Source of the DNA: a virus
Direction: 5' to 3' (one strand)
IMG/VR virus record: IMGVR_UViG_3300027896_000014
Coordinates: 62,001-126,000 of that record
DNA length: 64,000 nt
Shown one piece after another: positions 1 to 7,774 of this stretch; the stretch's first letter is position 1; each line of letters opens with the position of its first letter. The notes beneath the pieces were generated by a model. It had not been told where the DNA came from. It did no database searches and saw only the letters and a list, made by a program, of their open reading frames with translations. The translations under genes were made by a program, and so were the position numbers.

Positions 1-253
1 CGTCTCTCTCAAAATCCCCTTTTGGCCATCTTGCAACCTCATCCCACTTGAATGTTTGATAGCAGTCTAAAGCTCTTTCTTTTGGATAGATCGTCAGCAT
101 GATCGCCAGGGCAAGTTGAGCGGGCCCAGATCCGCCATATCCCCAATTAAAACCATCGGGAGAATGATTTCTCACTTTCTGACTCGCTTCTGGACGTAGG
201 AGAACCCCATCAATCCAAATCTCTCCTGTACTCCACTTCCCCTTAACTTTCAT
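1..253 (-). CDS. DUF6166-like protein, C-terminally cut by window edge
   Basis: The visible 84 residues begin at an ATG at 251-253 and run off the left edge without a stop. The stretch GFNWGYGGSGPAQLALAI, at roughly residues 35-52, is the recognisable core of the DUF6166 family, small proteins of unknown function common in phages and plasmids. It is the gene immediately downstream of recT in the leftward early operon, with a 12-nt gap, so it is probably co-transcribed with the recombination genes. The reaction is unknown. The family call rests on this one motif. Confidence 0.75.
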   Translation of the reverse strand, partial: MKVKGKWSTGEIWIDGVLLRPEASQKVRNHSPDGFNWGYGGSGPAQLALAIMLTIYPKERALDCYQTFKWDEVARWPKGDFERD

Positions 254-265
254 AATTGTCTCCCT

Positions 266-1252
266 TCAAAACCCGGGTGCCCTTTTTTCTCCCAAAACCA
301 TCCCTTTTTTCAGGAGAGCCGTCTGCTCTTCCTCTGGAGAAGGCAAATCATTGTCTGGTGGGGCTTCCGGCTTCTTCGTCTCTTCTGGTTCTCCCTGTGC
401 CACCTTCCCCGATTCCTCCGGTATCATGATTACTGATCCCTTGTTTGCCTTATCCTCGATCTCCATCTGAACCGCAGCCTCATCTGCCAATTCCTCCATC
501 CGGTTGATTCTCTCCAAGAGCAGGGCATTATCACTACTTGCGTTGATAATGAATTTGGCGACCTTGTTGATGATGGTCCTCAGAGCCATGTCCCGGGCAA
601 ACCTTCCATGCGTGCTTTCTGGCTTGAGCTCGCCCTTGTCGTCAAAAGGTTTCATCTTCGACATCTTCCAGGCCTGGTGAATCTCTTCAATGGTCATGAT
701 CTCGGTCTTGATCGGGTCTCCATCCTTGTCTAATGCCATGGCGTAGGCTGCTATAATTTTCAGTTTATCCATGTTCTCAAGGCTCTGAACATGTTCGATG
801 ACGGCTTTCTTGCCGTTGTGGATTCCAAACGAGAATTTATCTCCCTCGTAAACCACATCATAGCCCCAATCCTTAATGGTGGGGTTGACCATCTCTGCCA
901 CGGCCATTGATCCAAAATAGGAGCGCTGGCAGGAAAGGGTCTTACCATATACGATAAAGTAACATTGTTTCTTGCCGGGGTTCAGCCCTTGGACGACCAT
1001 GTCAAGGACGGCGTTGGCAATGCTGGCCTTCGTACAAACCCCTGTGAGTTTCCCGTCCTCCATAACCTTCTTTTTCTCCTTATCCTCGACGGTGTTCAGG
1101 GTCAGGTAGGCAGATTTCAAGGCATTATCCACTGAATAATTCTTGGGAAGGTCGAGTTGCCCGGATTTCAGGAACTCGGAAACCTTCTCGCTCACAATGT
1201 CCACTACGGACTTCTCTACTGCTGGGGTATTCTTCTTTTCTACTGTTGCCAT
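266..1252 (-). CDS. recT: RecT-family single-strand annealing protein
   Basis: A 328-aa protein with the RecT core: the segment KKQCYFIVYGKTLSCQRSYF and the following GSMAVAE strand near residues 95-120, then the EIHQAWKMSKMKPF and RFARDMALRTIINK helices near residues 195-240. The last 80 residues are acidic and low in complexity, as is usual in the family. RecT proteins coat single-stranded DNA and anneal it to complementary strands during phage recombination and replication. A GGAG Shine-Dalgarno lies before the ATG. No RecE-type exonuclease is visible. The neighbouring split SMC/RecF-like ATPase could be the partner, which is inference. Confidence 0.93.
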   Translation of the reverse strand: MATVEKKNTPAVEKSVVDIVSEKVSEFLKSGQLDLPKNYSVDNALKSAYLTLNTVEDKEKKKVMEDGKLTGVCTKASIANAVLDMVVQGLNPGKKQCYFIVYGKTLSCQRSYFGSMAVAEMVNPTIKDWGYDVVYEGDKFSFGIHNGKKAVIEHVQSLENMDKLKIIAAYAMALDKDGDPIKTEIMTIEEIHQAWKMSKMKPFDDKGELKPESTHGRFARDMALRTIINKVAKFIINASSDNALLLERINRMEELADEAAVQMEIEDKANKGSVIMIPEESGKVAQGEPEETKKPEAPPDNDLPSPEEEQTALLKKGMVLGEKRAPGF

Positions 1253-1268
1253 GATTGTTATCTCCTTT

Positions 1269-1823
1269 CTATTTGAATAGTTTTGATTGCTCTAATTCTT
1301 TAATTCTCTTTTGTAATTGCTGTATTTGTTTCAATCTACCATCGTGCAACCCCTTTGCATAACCAGCCCTATAGCCTTTCCCATGTTCAAGGCTATGAGA
1401 ACCAGCTTTGGTAAGTTCAAGGTTTTCAATTCTATTGTCGTCCTTAATGCCATTTTTGTGATGAACAATCTCTTTTGGTTTTAAGCAGCGACCAATATGT
1501 TTAGCCATAACCAAGCGATGTTCAAGGACGTAACCTCTGACAGCCATTGGATAATAGAAATCGCCTGAATAAACTTTCGTTTTTATGTAGCCATCCAGTT
1601 CTTTAAGACGACCGCCTTTCCAATTTGGGTGCGCTATCCCAACAGGATTTTTATATTTTTTGTTCTTCCCAGCGCAACTACAACATAAAGTTTTGTTTGG
1701 TTTCTGTCTTATTAAATTAACCCATCTTTCTTTTCCGCAATCTTCGCAGGCGTGCCAGATATAACCATTTCCGTAATTTCGCCCTATCTCTCGACCTCTT
1801 TTTATCTCACCGAGTATTGGCAT
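1269..1823 (-). CDS. HNH homing endonuclease
   Basis: A basic protein of about 184 aa. It has a CxxC pair near residue 30 and a second CxxC (CCSCAG) near residue 47, a GHPNWKGGR-like segment, and the HNH core LEHRLVMAKHIGR...EIVHHKNGIKDDNRIENLEL, whose His-His and Asn residues form the expected beta-beta-alpha metal site. Homing endonucleases of this type nick DNA and spread their own genes. It sits between the ATPase 3' fragment, whose stop it overlaps by 17 nt, and recT. I start it at the ATG at 1823, nine bases after GGAGG, rather than at an upstream TTG. Confidence 0.88.
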   Translation of the reverse strand: MPILGEIKRGREIGRNYGNGYIWHACEDCGKERWVNLIRQKPNKTLCCSCAGKNKKYKNPVGIAHPNWKGGRLKELDGYIKTKVYSGDFYYPMAVRGYVLEHRLVMAKHIGRCLKPKEIVHHKNGIKDDNRIENLELTKAGSHSLEHGKGYRAGYAKGLHDGRLKQIQQLQKRIKELEQSKLFK

Positions 1824-3558
1824 GCTTACCAACCTCCGTTTCGACTCTAAGGGTGGTGTCCTTTGGGGACACGTAGAGAGAAATCACCTGCCCTGGCATT
1901 TCGGGAATTTCAGTACAACTTTCCCGATTATCAATGAAAATCGGAGCACGTAATCCATAAAATTGTTGTAGAGTCTTTATAATATCCATTCCAGATTGCG
2001 TTCTGGCCGCCGAATTTAAACCCGAGTTGTAGCCTACTCCTCCAACAGTAATTTCACAGCAGTCAGAAATTCCGCCATTTACTTGGACGTCAAATAATTT
2101 GAATTTTGTAAACTCGAATTTTGTGTTGATGCGATCGGTGAGCATGGAGACTTTCGTTTTTATGAATTGGTCCATAAGATAAAGTTCGCTTTCCAGTTTC
2201 TCGAACTCGGCAGAGAGTTTCTTTTCGGAATCTTTCAATTCCTCTATGCGCTTCTCCCCATGCTCTCTTTGGGTAAACATAGCAAGCATTGACTTTGCAT
2301 CAGAAAGTTCACGCTGAAACATATCAAGTTCCTTTTTAATTTTCTCGATATCCTGCGCCTTCCCTTCTCTTTCGGTCTTGATTTGAGACTCTAAATCTTC
2401 GATCTCGTCCAAGAGGTCGACGTGGTGGGGGAGGCCCGAAAACTCTTCGGAGGAGGCCTTGAGCGCATCGCGCTCCTCTTCAGCCTTGTGGAAATGGGTT
2501 TCTGTATCGTGAAACACTCCTTCCAACTCAACCTGCTCCGTCGAAAAATGGGTTATGTCCTTTTCAATCTGCTCTTTCTGATCTTTTATTGAGTGGCCCC
2601 TTCTGTCCACATCCCCCAACCGATCGGCCTTATTCTGGTTGAATGAAGCAAGGGCCTTTTCTCGCGCTTCTTGGACCCTTTCTGGAGGGAGAGCTTGACA
2701 GCAGGCCGGACAGGTATCAACCGTGGTATCCTTGAATGTCTCTGCGTCAATCGCTGTCCATCTGTCCCGCAATTTGGCAAGGTCAGCATTCATGATCTGG
2801 ATCTGACCGTCTTTCCGCTTAAGGTCTGCATGAATAGCGACAAGCCTGCGCTGGGAAGACTGAACTTTCTCGAATAACTCCGAAATCTGTTGATTAAGAC
2901 GATTCAGGGTAGAGAGCGATCCGGACCGATGGGCATCCTCCATCTTTCGTAGATCGGCATTAAGGCCCGATAGCTTCTTTGTAAGGTCCGCGATATTACC
3001 TCCGGTATTGACCCCTTGGAGCCTTAATTTGGCATCGTTCAGGGCAGTTTCAAGCCTCTGAGCCTCCGTTTCTGATGCCTGTCGGTCAATGCCGGTGATA
3101 TCCGGGAGTCCACGGCGTACCTCGTCGATCCGGACGGGGATCTTCTCTATCTCCCTGTTGATCTCAGATCGTCTGGCAGCGACTATCTTACGGTGGTCAT
3201 CGAGAGTATGCTTCCCGAGGATAGCCGTGAGTGGGGTAAGCTTCTCGTTGGAGAGAATAACATCAATATCGGAAATATCGCCGCAGACCTCGAGGAGGAT
3301 TGAGCGTTGATTGCGCTTAGGGTCCTTAAGAGTGGGGAGTGGTGGTAGCGACGGGAAGACCATGGGCGAAGTCAATAGCCTAAACCTGGACTCGTCACCT
3401 GCAATATCGGCAATTCTGGAAATATAGTCCTTTTCCTGCACCGGAACACCATCAACAAAGTAAGAAGTTGTGTGCCCCGTAAACTCCCTGTTTGCGCTCC
3501 CGCGTTTTTTGGACCAGACTTCACGATATACTTTTTTTAGCGTTATCGTTCTCTTCAT
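1807..3558 (-). CDS. SMC/RecF-like ATPase, C-terminal part of a split gene
   Basis: About 583 aa, starting MKRTITLKKVYREVWSKKRG. This is the internal strand that normally follows the N-terminal Walker A lobe in phage SbcC/RecF-type ATPases. A long coiled coil fills residues ~110-520, broken by a zinc-hook-like CPACCQ near residue 290. The C-terminal lobe has a signature-like segment (NSAARTQSGMDI) and a Walker B-like strand (APIFIDNRESC). The Walker A lobe is encoded separately at 4178-4540, and an HNH-like gene lies between the two. This half has its own AAGGAGG and an ATG that overlaps the endonuclease stop, so it can be translated as a separate subunit. The likely role is DNA end processing or recombination with RecT. 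Confidence 0.85.
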   Translation of the reverse strand: MKRTITLKKVYREVWSKKRGSANREFTGHTTSYFVDGVPVQEKDYISRIADIAGDESRFRLLTSPMVFPSLPPLPTLKDPKRNQRSILLEVCGDISDIDVILSNEKLTPLTAILGKHTLDDHRKIVAARRSEINREIEKIPVRIDEVRRGLPDITGIDRQASETEAQRLETALNDAKLRLQGVNTGGNIADLTKKLSGLNADLRKMEDAHRSGSLSTLNRLNQQISELFEKVQSSQRRLVAIHADLKRKDGQIQIMNADLAKLRDRWTAIDAETFKDTTVDTCPACCQALPPERVQEAREKALASFNQNKADRLGDVDRRGHSIKDQKEQIEKDITHFSTEQVELEGVFHDTETHFHKAEEERDALKASSEEFSGLPHHVDLLDEIEDLESQIKTEREGKAQDIEKIKKELDMFQRELSDAKSMLAMFTQREHGEKRIEELKDSEKKLSAEFEKLESELYLMDQFIKTKVSMLTDRINTKFEFTKFKLFDVQVNGGISDCCEITVGGVGYNSGLNSAARTQSGMDIIKTLQQFYGLRAPIFIDNRESCTEIPEMPGQVISLYVSPKDTTLRVETEVGKHANTR

Positions 3559-4175
3559 ACAGCTACCCTCCTTGTTAAGGTATCTTTTATACTCCATCCC
3601 ATTCTCAACCGCCCCCGGATAGTCTGCTTATTCATTCCAGTGAGGTTGCTCCACTCTCTCATACTGTGTGTTTCCCCGTTCAGCGTAAGATATTTCACCT
3701 TACAGGTATTACATGGCTGTTTTGACTGAGGGACCCATGTGCAGTTATCGGGGGAGTAACCGAAATCATTATTTATTCTTTCGATGGTAAACCCCTCTTT
3801 ATATCCATTTGAAATGGCCCACCTGTAAAAAGGTGGGTACTCTCCCCAAGCCTCACAAATAAATATTCCCCTGCCTCCATATCTCGAAAAGTGCTTATTT
3901 CGAGGGTTGTTGCAACGGTCTCGCATTGCTGACCAAACAGAATATAATTTTGTTTTGTTCCCACCTATCCTTGATAATCCATGGGTGAATTTTCCTTGGC
4001 CGCATCCGCAACTTTTAGTTTTTCCAGAAATAAGATCATTCCTCCTGACAAGGGTATGATTTCCGCAATCGCAGATACATAGGTATAGATACTGGTATTT
4101 TTTTGTACTCTCATGACGCTCGACACATATAAGCGACCCATACCTATTCCCATCTATATTTTTTCCTGGCGGCAT
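3555..4175 (-). CDS. Free-standing homing endonuclease-like protein splitting the ATPase gene
   Basis: A 206-aa protein of a family often found as phage mobile genes: a Cys cluster (CICDCGN then KSCGCG), TKLYSVWSAMRDRCNNP, YGGRGIFICEAW, then TIERINNDFGYSPDNCTWV. Conserved His, Asn and Cys residues suggest an HNH/AP2-type nuclease with zinc-binding ends, and the C-terminus (MREWSNLTGMNKQTIRGRL) looks like a DNA-binding helix-turn-helix. It begins two bases after the stop of the ATPase N-terminal fragment and ends overlapping the ATG of the C-terminal fragment. The gene therefore sits exactly between two parts of one protein. I chose the ATG at 4175; a TTG at 4181 is also in frame. Confidence 0.8.
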   Translation of the reverse strand: MPPGKNIDGNRYGSLICVERHESTKKYQYLYLCICDCGNHTLVRRNDLISGKTKSCGCGQGKFTHGLSRIGGNKTKLYSVWSAMRDRCNNPRNKHFSRYGGRGIFICEAWGEYPPFYRWAISNGYKEGFTIERINNDFGYSPDNCTWVPQSKQPCNTCKVKYLTLNGETHSMREWSNLTGMNKQTIRGRLRMGWSIKDTLTRRVAV

Positions 4176-4177
4176 AA

Positions 4178-4540
4178 TCAATCCCCTTCTATTTCTAATT
4201 CGGCCTCGACAGTATGCTCCAATCCGTGGACGGCCTGGCCTGTGGCATCCAAATTCTTTAGTTCAAAGTCAGACCTTCCGAGAGCGTCCTTGTTAAAAAG
4301 TAACCAGGTAAAGGCACTCAGAAGACGGGTTTTCCCGCTTGTGTTCATACCGTATACATCCGCATCCTTCCCTTTCGGTTCAAATGTTACGGTCCCTCCC
4401 TGAAAATCTCTAAGCGATAATCGATTCAGTTTTATTTCGTTCACAGATAGACTCCTTTCTATGGGTTTTTTTGAATCTTTCCGCCTTTCCTCATCCCTCC
4501 TATCGAGATCGTCTAAGAACCTTGCCAGCGATCGATTCAT
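4178..4540 (-). CDS. SMC/RecF-like ATPase, N-terminal (Walker A) part of a split gene
   Basis: A 120-aa fragment carrying the N-terminal nucleotide-binding lobe: IKLNRLSLRDFQGG, then the P-loop YGMNTSGKTRLLSAFTW (GxNxSGKT), then LLFNKDALGRSDFELKNL. It ends VEAELEIEGD followed by TGA. Full-length homologues continue straight into the sequence that opens the gene at 1807-3558. The ATG at 4540 has a GGAG upstream. A GTG at 4444 has a better Shine-Dalgarno (AAAGGAG) and matches the usual family N-terminus MNEIKLNRL, so the first 32 residues may be untranslated. Confidence 0.82.
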   Translation of the reverse strand: MNRSLARFLDDLDRRDEERRKDSKKPIERSLSVNEIKLNRLSLRDFQGGTVTFEPKGKDADVYGMNTSGKTRLLSAFTWLLFNKDALGRSDFELKNLDATGQAVHGLEHTVEAELEIEGD

Positions 4541-4809
4541 CGGGTTTCTCCTTCCCTCTTATTGTTTCCATTCTTCTTTGTATTAACCTTCTTGATTGAT
4601 TCAGGATGGAAGACAATCTTCCCAACCTTCTTCAACACTTTGACTGCACAATCCTCACCACATATCTCATAGAGAGTTGAATCCTCCACGGGGATGGATT
4701 GAACCTTATCTCCAACAGCAACCTTCTTAATGATCCTTGGTTGAAACTCAAATATCTTTGGAGTAAGTTCCGAACACACATCACATCTGAAAGTCTGAAT
4801 CTTAGCCAT
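4537..4809 (-). CDS. Small zinc-ribbon protein, function unknown
   Basis: A 90-aa protein. CDVC near residue 10 and CGEDCAVK near residues 50-55 give four cysteines suited to one zinc site, followed by a Lys/Asn-rich tail. The stop overlaps the ATPase start (ATGA), so the two are translationally coupled in the early operon. A strong GGAGG precedes the ATG. No specific family recognised. Confidence 0.7.
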   Translation of the reverse strand: MAKIQTFRCDVCSELTPKIFEFQPRIIKKVAVGDKVQSIPVEDSTLYEICGEDCAVKVLKKVGKIVFHPESIKKVNTKKNGNNKREGETR

Positions 4810-4840
4810 CTTTATTCCCTCCTTTCATCTTTTTGGTTTC

Positions 4841-4942
4841 CTACTTTAAACTCTTCATCCAAAATAATTGAAAGATTGCTCCAACAAGCATCCCAAGAAT
4901 AAATATCAGAATGGCTATATAGATTCTTTCTACTTTTCTCAT
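4841..4942 (-). CDS. 33-aa single-pass membrane microprotein
   Basis: A short ORF reading MRKVERIYIAILIFILGM and so on. A positively charged N-terminus is followed by one hydrophobic helix of about 18 residues (IYIAILIFILGMLVGAIF) and a short basic tail. GAGG lies seven bases before the ATG. It fits the leftward small-gene cluster without overlap. Function unknown. Confidence 0.6.
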   Translation of the reverse strand: MRKVERIYIAILIFILGMLVGAIFQLFWMKSLK

Positions 4943-4961
4943 TTAATTTCCTCTTTTTGCA

Positions 4962-5189
4962 TTAGTAATCTATCCCCTTTCTTGGCGGAGGAGATTTTCT
5001 TATTTCTTCCTTCAGTTCATGGTTACTTTTTTCGAGATAGTTTAATTTATCCCGGAATACAGGATTTACCTGCCATGAGTAGAAGAGCTGTCCGGCAATG
5101 AAACCAATAATGATGCCAAGTAAAGCCCAAGCGAAAATATTCTTTAGGTCTGTCTTTTCGCTTCCGCCACAAACAGGGCACTTCGTCAT
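4962..5189 (-). CDS. Zinc-knuckle plus transmembrane small protein
   Basis: A 75-aa protein starting MTKCPVCGGSEK, a single CxxC knuckle. A predicted membrane helix follows (NIFAWALLGIIIGFIAGQLFYSW, about residues 15-37), then a charged helix with coiled-coil character (LNYLEKSNHELKEEIRK). The ATG at 5189 overlaps the upstream gene's stop. Role unknown; the topology suggests a cytoplasmic helical tail, possibly interacting with host envelope proteins. Confidence 0.6.
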   Translation of the reverse strand: MTKCPVCGGSEKTDLKNIFAWALLGIIIGFIAGQLFYSWQVNPVFRDKLNYLEKSNHELKEEIRKSPPPRKGIDY

Positions 5190-5425
5190 CTTTGTTGCCT
5201 CTTTCCGATAGTTGCAATCGAATTGCAACATTCGATTCCCTGCTGTTCAGTCTCTTTCCTCGAATACCCCCTGGCCGAATCAATGGCATCATAGACATCT
5301 ACTCCATGTAAAACATAGAGCAGGACGACCCTTAACTCTTGCTCATCCATGTCCTGGACTATGGGGTAAAGAGTTTTTCGAACATTAACCCTATCAAGTT
5401 CTGCTAAATAGTGTATGGCTGGCAT
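5186..5425 (-). CDS. Small hypothetical protein
   Basis: A 79-aa, probably helical protein (LAELDRVNVRKTLYPIVQDMDEQELRVVLLYVLHGVDVYDAI) without metal or membrane motifs. A GGGAGG precedes the ATG, and the stop overlaps the next gene by four bases (ATGA). It is the first gene after the terminator at 5442-5472, so it probably has its own promoter or relies on read-through. Family not recognised. Confidence 0.6.
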   Translation of the reverse strand: MPAIHYLAELDRVNVRKTLYPIVQDMDEQELRVVLLYVLHGVDVYDAIDSARGYSRKETEQQGIECCNSIATIGKRQQR

Positions 5426-5441
5426 GTCATTACCCTCCCAT

Positions 5442-5472
5442 AAAATTGGAAGGGAGCTACTGGCCCCCCTCC
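5442..5472 (-). terminator. Rho-independent terminator after the 227-aa secreted protein gene
   Basis: On the minus strand a 10-bp stem (GGAGGGGGGC pairing with GCTCCCTTCC, two G-U pairs) with a 5-nt loop is followed by AATTTT. It lies eight bases past the stop of the gene at 5481. Confidence 0.75.
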
Positions 5473-5480
5473 AGTAAACT

Positions 5481-6164
5481 TTATTTTGTCTCTACTTTAT
5501 TCCAGCCTTGTTCTTTATACTCCGACTCAGAAACCTTCTGATCGGCTGGCTTGATAAGATAGAATTTAATGATAACTTTTGGGTCTGCGGTATTCACAAC
5601 AGCCGCCGCCAAGCCGGTTCCGTTAGCCCCATAAGCCATTGGATTAGCACCACCACCGAAACCTGCTGTAGCCCCACCACCACCAAGGTTAGCACCGATA
5701 GTTTTAGAAGACATCTTAAACAAGACATCAACTCTTATATTTGAAGTGTCAGTCTGTTTAAAAATCTTCACTGCTTCGGGGATAAGATTGATCACGTCTG
5801 AATCATAGTCCTCAAGTCTTGAAAACCCCATAATCCTTCCACCTCTCGTGTAGTAAATAGTTTTTACAACCTTGTCGGCTTCCTGAATAACCACACCTGT
5901 ATTGGGATTAATCTTTTTCATTTTCAACCGTTGAATACCGACAAATTCAGGAACTGAATCTTCAGGCATTCTCCCAACTACTCCAGGGATCAATTGTAAG
6001 AGATATGGGTACATTGGCTGTGGCTGAAGATAGGAATTTTGACTTCCGCCCATCCCTATGCCATAGGCATTTACGGTGGAAGTAACGGTATTCTCTTCAG
6101 CAAAAGCTATTACTGGAAGAATCAAATTCACAATCATGGCTATAAACAACACCTTATTTTTCAT
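5481..6164 (-). CDS. Secreted glycine-rich protein of unknown function
   Basis: 227 aa. A clear Sec signal peptide (MKNKVLFIAMIVNLILPVIAFA, cleavage likely after AFA) precedes a mature domain with a repeated structural theme (VVKTIYYTRGGRIMGFSRL) and a Gly/Ala-rich segment near residues 155-185. It has its own downstream terminator and an AT-rich leader, so it looks like an independently expressed unit. That would fit lysogenic conversion or envelope modification, but this is inference. Confidence 0.7.
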   Translation of the reverse strand: MKNKVLFIAMIVNLILPVIAFAEENTVTSTVNAYGIGMGGSQNSYLQPQPMYPYLLQLIPGVVGRMPEDSVPEFVGIQRLKMKKINPNTGVVIQEADKVVKTIYYTRGGRIMGFSRLEDYDSDVINLIPEAVKIFKQTDTSNIRVDVLFKMSSKTIGANLGGGGATAGFGGGANPMAYGANGTGLAAAVVNTADPKVIIKFYLIKPADQKVSESEYKEQGWNKVETK

Positions 6165-6197
6165 TGCCTTTTAACCTCCTTAATTAATTTTTAAGGT

Positions 6198-6225
6198 TAA
6201 AGGGGAGAAGATTTCTCTCCTCCCC
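6198..6225 (-). terminator. Terminator after the 130-aa secreted protein gene
   Basis: On the minus strand GGGGAGGAGA pairs with TCTTCTCCCC (one G-U pair) around a GAAA tetraloop, followed by TTT. It isolates the secreted-protein gene at 6265-6657 from the next one. Confidence 0.65.
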
Positions 6226-6264
6226 ATCACCTTTTTTAGAACCCACTCCATTGGCTTCTATCCC

Positions 6265-6657
6265 TTACTTTGGAAAGTGGAAGCCTTCGCAGAAGGAGCA
6301 CTGGAATTCAGTCCCGCTAAGATAAAAATTGCCACCACCGATTTGTCCAAAACCATAACCATCAATGGTGATACTGCCTTTCGTAACATATAACGTAGGA
6401 TCAATAGTTACTGACCCACCAGCCACATTTATATCACCAGAGATTTTTCCACCATTGGTCAAGTCAAGATTATAGCCGTAGAATCCCATTCCAGAAACAG
6501 CACCTGAAATGGAGCCAGTTCCACAGATAGTTCCCGTAATCACTGCTCCACCTGCAGCACCAGTCCCGTTAAAGTTGCCCCCGAGATTCCATGCAAATGC
6601 GGGAACTGCCATCGCTATAGCCAACACTACTAAACTAACAATCAACATCTTTTTCAT
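6265..6657 (-). CDS. Secreted glycine-rich small protein
   Basis: 130 aa with a signal peptide (MKKMLIVSLVVLAIAMAVPAFA) and a short-period Gly/Ser/Thr-rich mature part (NFNGTGAAGGAV, GTICGTGSISGAVSG, then GGKISGDINVAGGSVTIDP). The alternation suggests a beta-helical or adhesin-like surface fold. The three cysteines (one in GTICG, two in CSFC) could pair after export. It sits between its own terminator and an AT-rich upstream gap. No family recognised. Confidence 0.65.
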   Translation of the reverse strand: MKKMLIVSLVVLAIAMAVPAFAWNLGGNFNGTGAAGGAVITGTICGTGSISGAVSGMGFYGYNLDLTNGGKISGDINVAGGSVTIDPTLYVTKGSITIDGYGFGQIGGGNFYLSGTEFQCSFCEGFHFPK

Positions 6658-6787
6658 AATTCATTTTCTCCTTGTTTAGATTTGTTAAATTGTTTAAAAG
6701 TTAGTAACCTTTAGCCTATACCAAATATTTATCTCCTTTCTCTAAATTTCACCCACACGACGGGGCTGATGTCTTTGTCGGAGCATT

Positions 6788-6997
6788 TCACTCCACTCCT
6801 GACCTTTTTAATGTTTGTCTTAACTCTCCGATTGAAGCTTTCCTTCGGAGAAATCGGTCAACGACTTCTGGAAGACCACTGTTAGTCTCAAACCGGATCG
6901 TACATTTTAGTCCAGGGGCCAGTTCAAACTCTTCCCATCGGTCATGACCGGAATTGGTTTTGTTGCATACCGTTCGCATTCTTGAGATGAAATTCAT
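6788..6997 (-). CDS. Small hypothetical protein
   Basis: A 69-aa mixed alpha/beta protein (GLKCTIRFETNSGLPEVVDRFLRRKASIGELRQTL) with an AAGGAGG Shine-Dalgarno. The start abuts the stop of the upstream gene, marking an operon with the next two genes. Function unknown. Confidence 0.6.
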   Translation of the reverse strand: MNFISRMRTVCNKTNSGHDRWEEFELAPGLKCTIRFETNSGLPEVVDRFLRRKASIGELRQTLKRSGVE

Positions 6998-7201
6998 TTA
7001 CCCTCCTTTTTTTCCCACATATATTCTAAAACCTATACATCCCGCGTTAGGGTTTCGCTCAAGTTCAACCTTTGAACACGCTATGATTCTTGAATCGGGG
7101 CACTGAAGACAGGGGAGATCCTTCTCGCCAGAAAAAAACCTTCGATACCAAGCAACAAAATCTTTTTGTCGTAGACTCGACTTTTCGAGTTGTTGTGTCA
7201 T
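6998..7201 (-). CDS. Small cysteine-containing hypothetical protein
   Basis: About 67 aa starting MTQQLEKSSLRQKDFVAWYRRFF. A CLQCPDSRIIAC segment and a C-terminal C.GF strand give four cysteines that could bind zinc. The ATG at 7201 overlaps the preceding stop (ATGA). The longer frame from 7237 is not needed. Confidence 0.6.
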   Translation of the reverse strand: MTQQLEKSSLRQKDFVAWYRRFFSGEKDLPCLQCPDSRIIACSKVELERNPNAGCIGFRIYVGKKGG

Positions 7202-7386
7202 GATTTTCTCTCTATCTCCCCATTTATCTTTCCCCATCCCGCATCTCTCAGCTTTTTCAGGGCACGCTGGATCTCGACAATCTCGAACTCAAAACAGGGA
7301 TCGCAGAGACCGTGCGTTTCGGATTTATCGTCCAGCGGTTCTTTCTCGCCCATCACGGTTTTACAGCGGTAACAGATGCGTATCAT
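7198..7386 (-). CDS. DksA/TraR-like small zinc-finger protein
   Basis: A 62-aa protein with CYRCKTVMGEKEPLDD near residue 5 and GLCDPCFEFE near residue 27, a four-cysteine finger followed by an amphipathic helix. The spacing resembles small phage TraR/DksA-type or plain zinc-ribbon proteins. TraR proteins bind RNA polymerase, but the acidic tip motif is not evident, so the generic zinc-finger call is safer. Confidence 0.6.
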   Translation of the reverse strand: MIRICYRCKTVMGEKEPLDDKSETHGLCDPCFEFEIVEIQRALKKLRDAGWGKINGEIERKS

Positions 7387-7413
7387 TTTCGTTTACCCTC
7401 CCTACCCGATCCC

Positions 7414-7518
7414 TTAACCAGTGGATGAAAGTATTACGATTGCCAAAAATGTAAAACAAGCCAGTAGAAACAATAAATATAGAATGAAATCTCGGTATTC
7501 TTTTTTCATTTTACCCAT
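7414..7518 (-). CDS. 34-aa single-pass membrane microprotein
   Basis: A short ORF starting MGKMKKEYRDFILYLLFLLA, with a basic N-terminus followed by one hydrophobic helix of about 23 residues. AGGAGA lies seven bases upstream of the ATG. It sits between the HTH gene and the zinc-finger gene in the same orientation. Function unknown. Confidence 0.55.
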   Translation of the reverse strand: MGKMKKEYRDFILYLLFLLACFTFLAIVILSSTG

Positions 7519-7531
7519 CGTCTTTCTCCTA

Positions 7532-7720
7532 TTAGACTTTCAGCACCCCTTTGTTTGCTTGGGCCCTGATCCACTCATCTATTTGCCTCTCCGAAAATCT
7601 GATGATCCCCCCGACACGGAAACAAGGGATAATTTTGCACTTGGCTTTTTTCAACACCCAGGACGGGGAGACCCCAAGTTTATTGGCCACATCTTTTGCC
7701 TTCAACAAACTCTCTATCAT
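7532..7720 (-). CDS. Excisionase-like MerR-type HTH protein
   Basis: A 62-aa protein of the HTH_17/excisionase type: LLKAKDVANKLGVSPSWVLKKAK, then IIPCFRVGGIIRFSERQIDEWIRA, which is the winged-helix wing and recognition pattern. Such proteins bind and bend DNA, either as Xis factors with a tyrosine integrase or as small regulators. An integrase and attP are present at 10.5-11.8 kb, so an Xis role is plausible, although this gene is about 3 kb away and on the other strand. Confidence 0.75.
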   Translation of the reverse strand: MIESLLKAKDVANKLGVSPSWVLKKAKCKIIPCFRVGGIIRFSERQIDEWIRAQANKGVLKV

Positions 7721-7774
7721 TCGCCTACCCCTCCTGTTTTGTACTTATCCATTTCTACATAAGCGTTGGTTATT

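Noticed and set aside
760-948. 62-aa frame inside recT
   Set aside because: It overlaps a conserved RecT region in another frame; no start context.
3555-4540. Intein or group I intron in the ATPase gene
   Set aside because: The N-terminal fragment ends at a real stop, the C-terminal fragment has its own ribosome site and start, and no splice motifs or intron core are visible.
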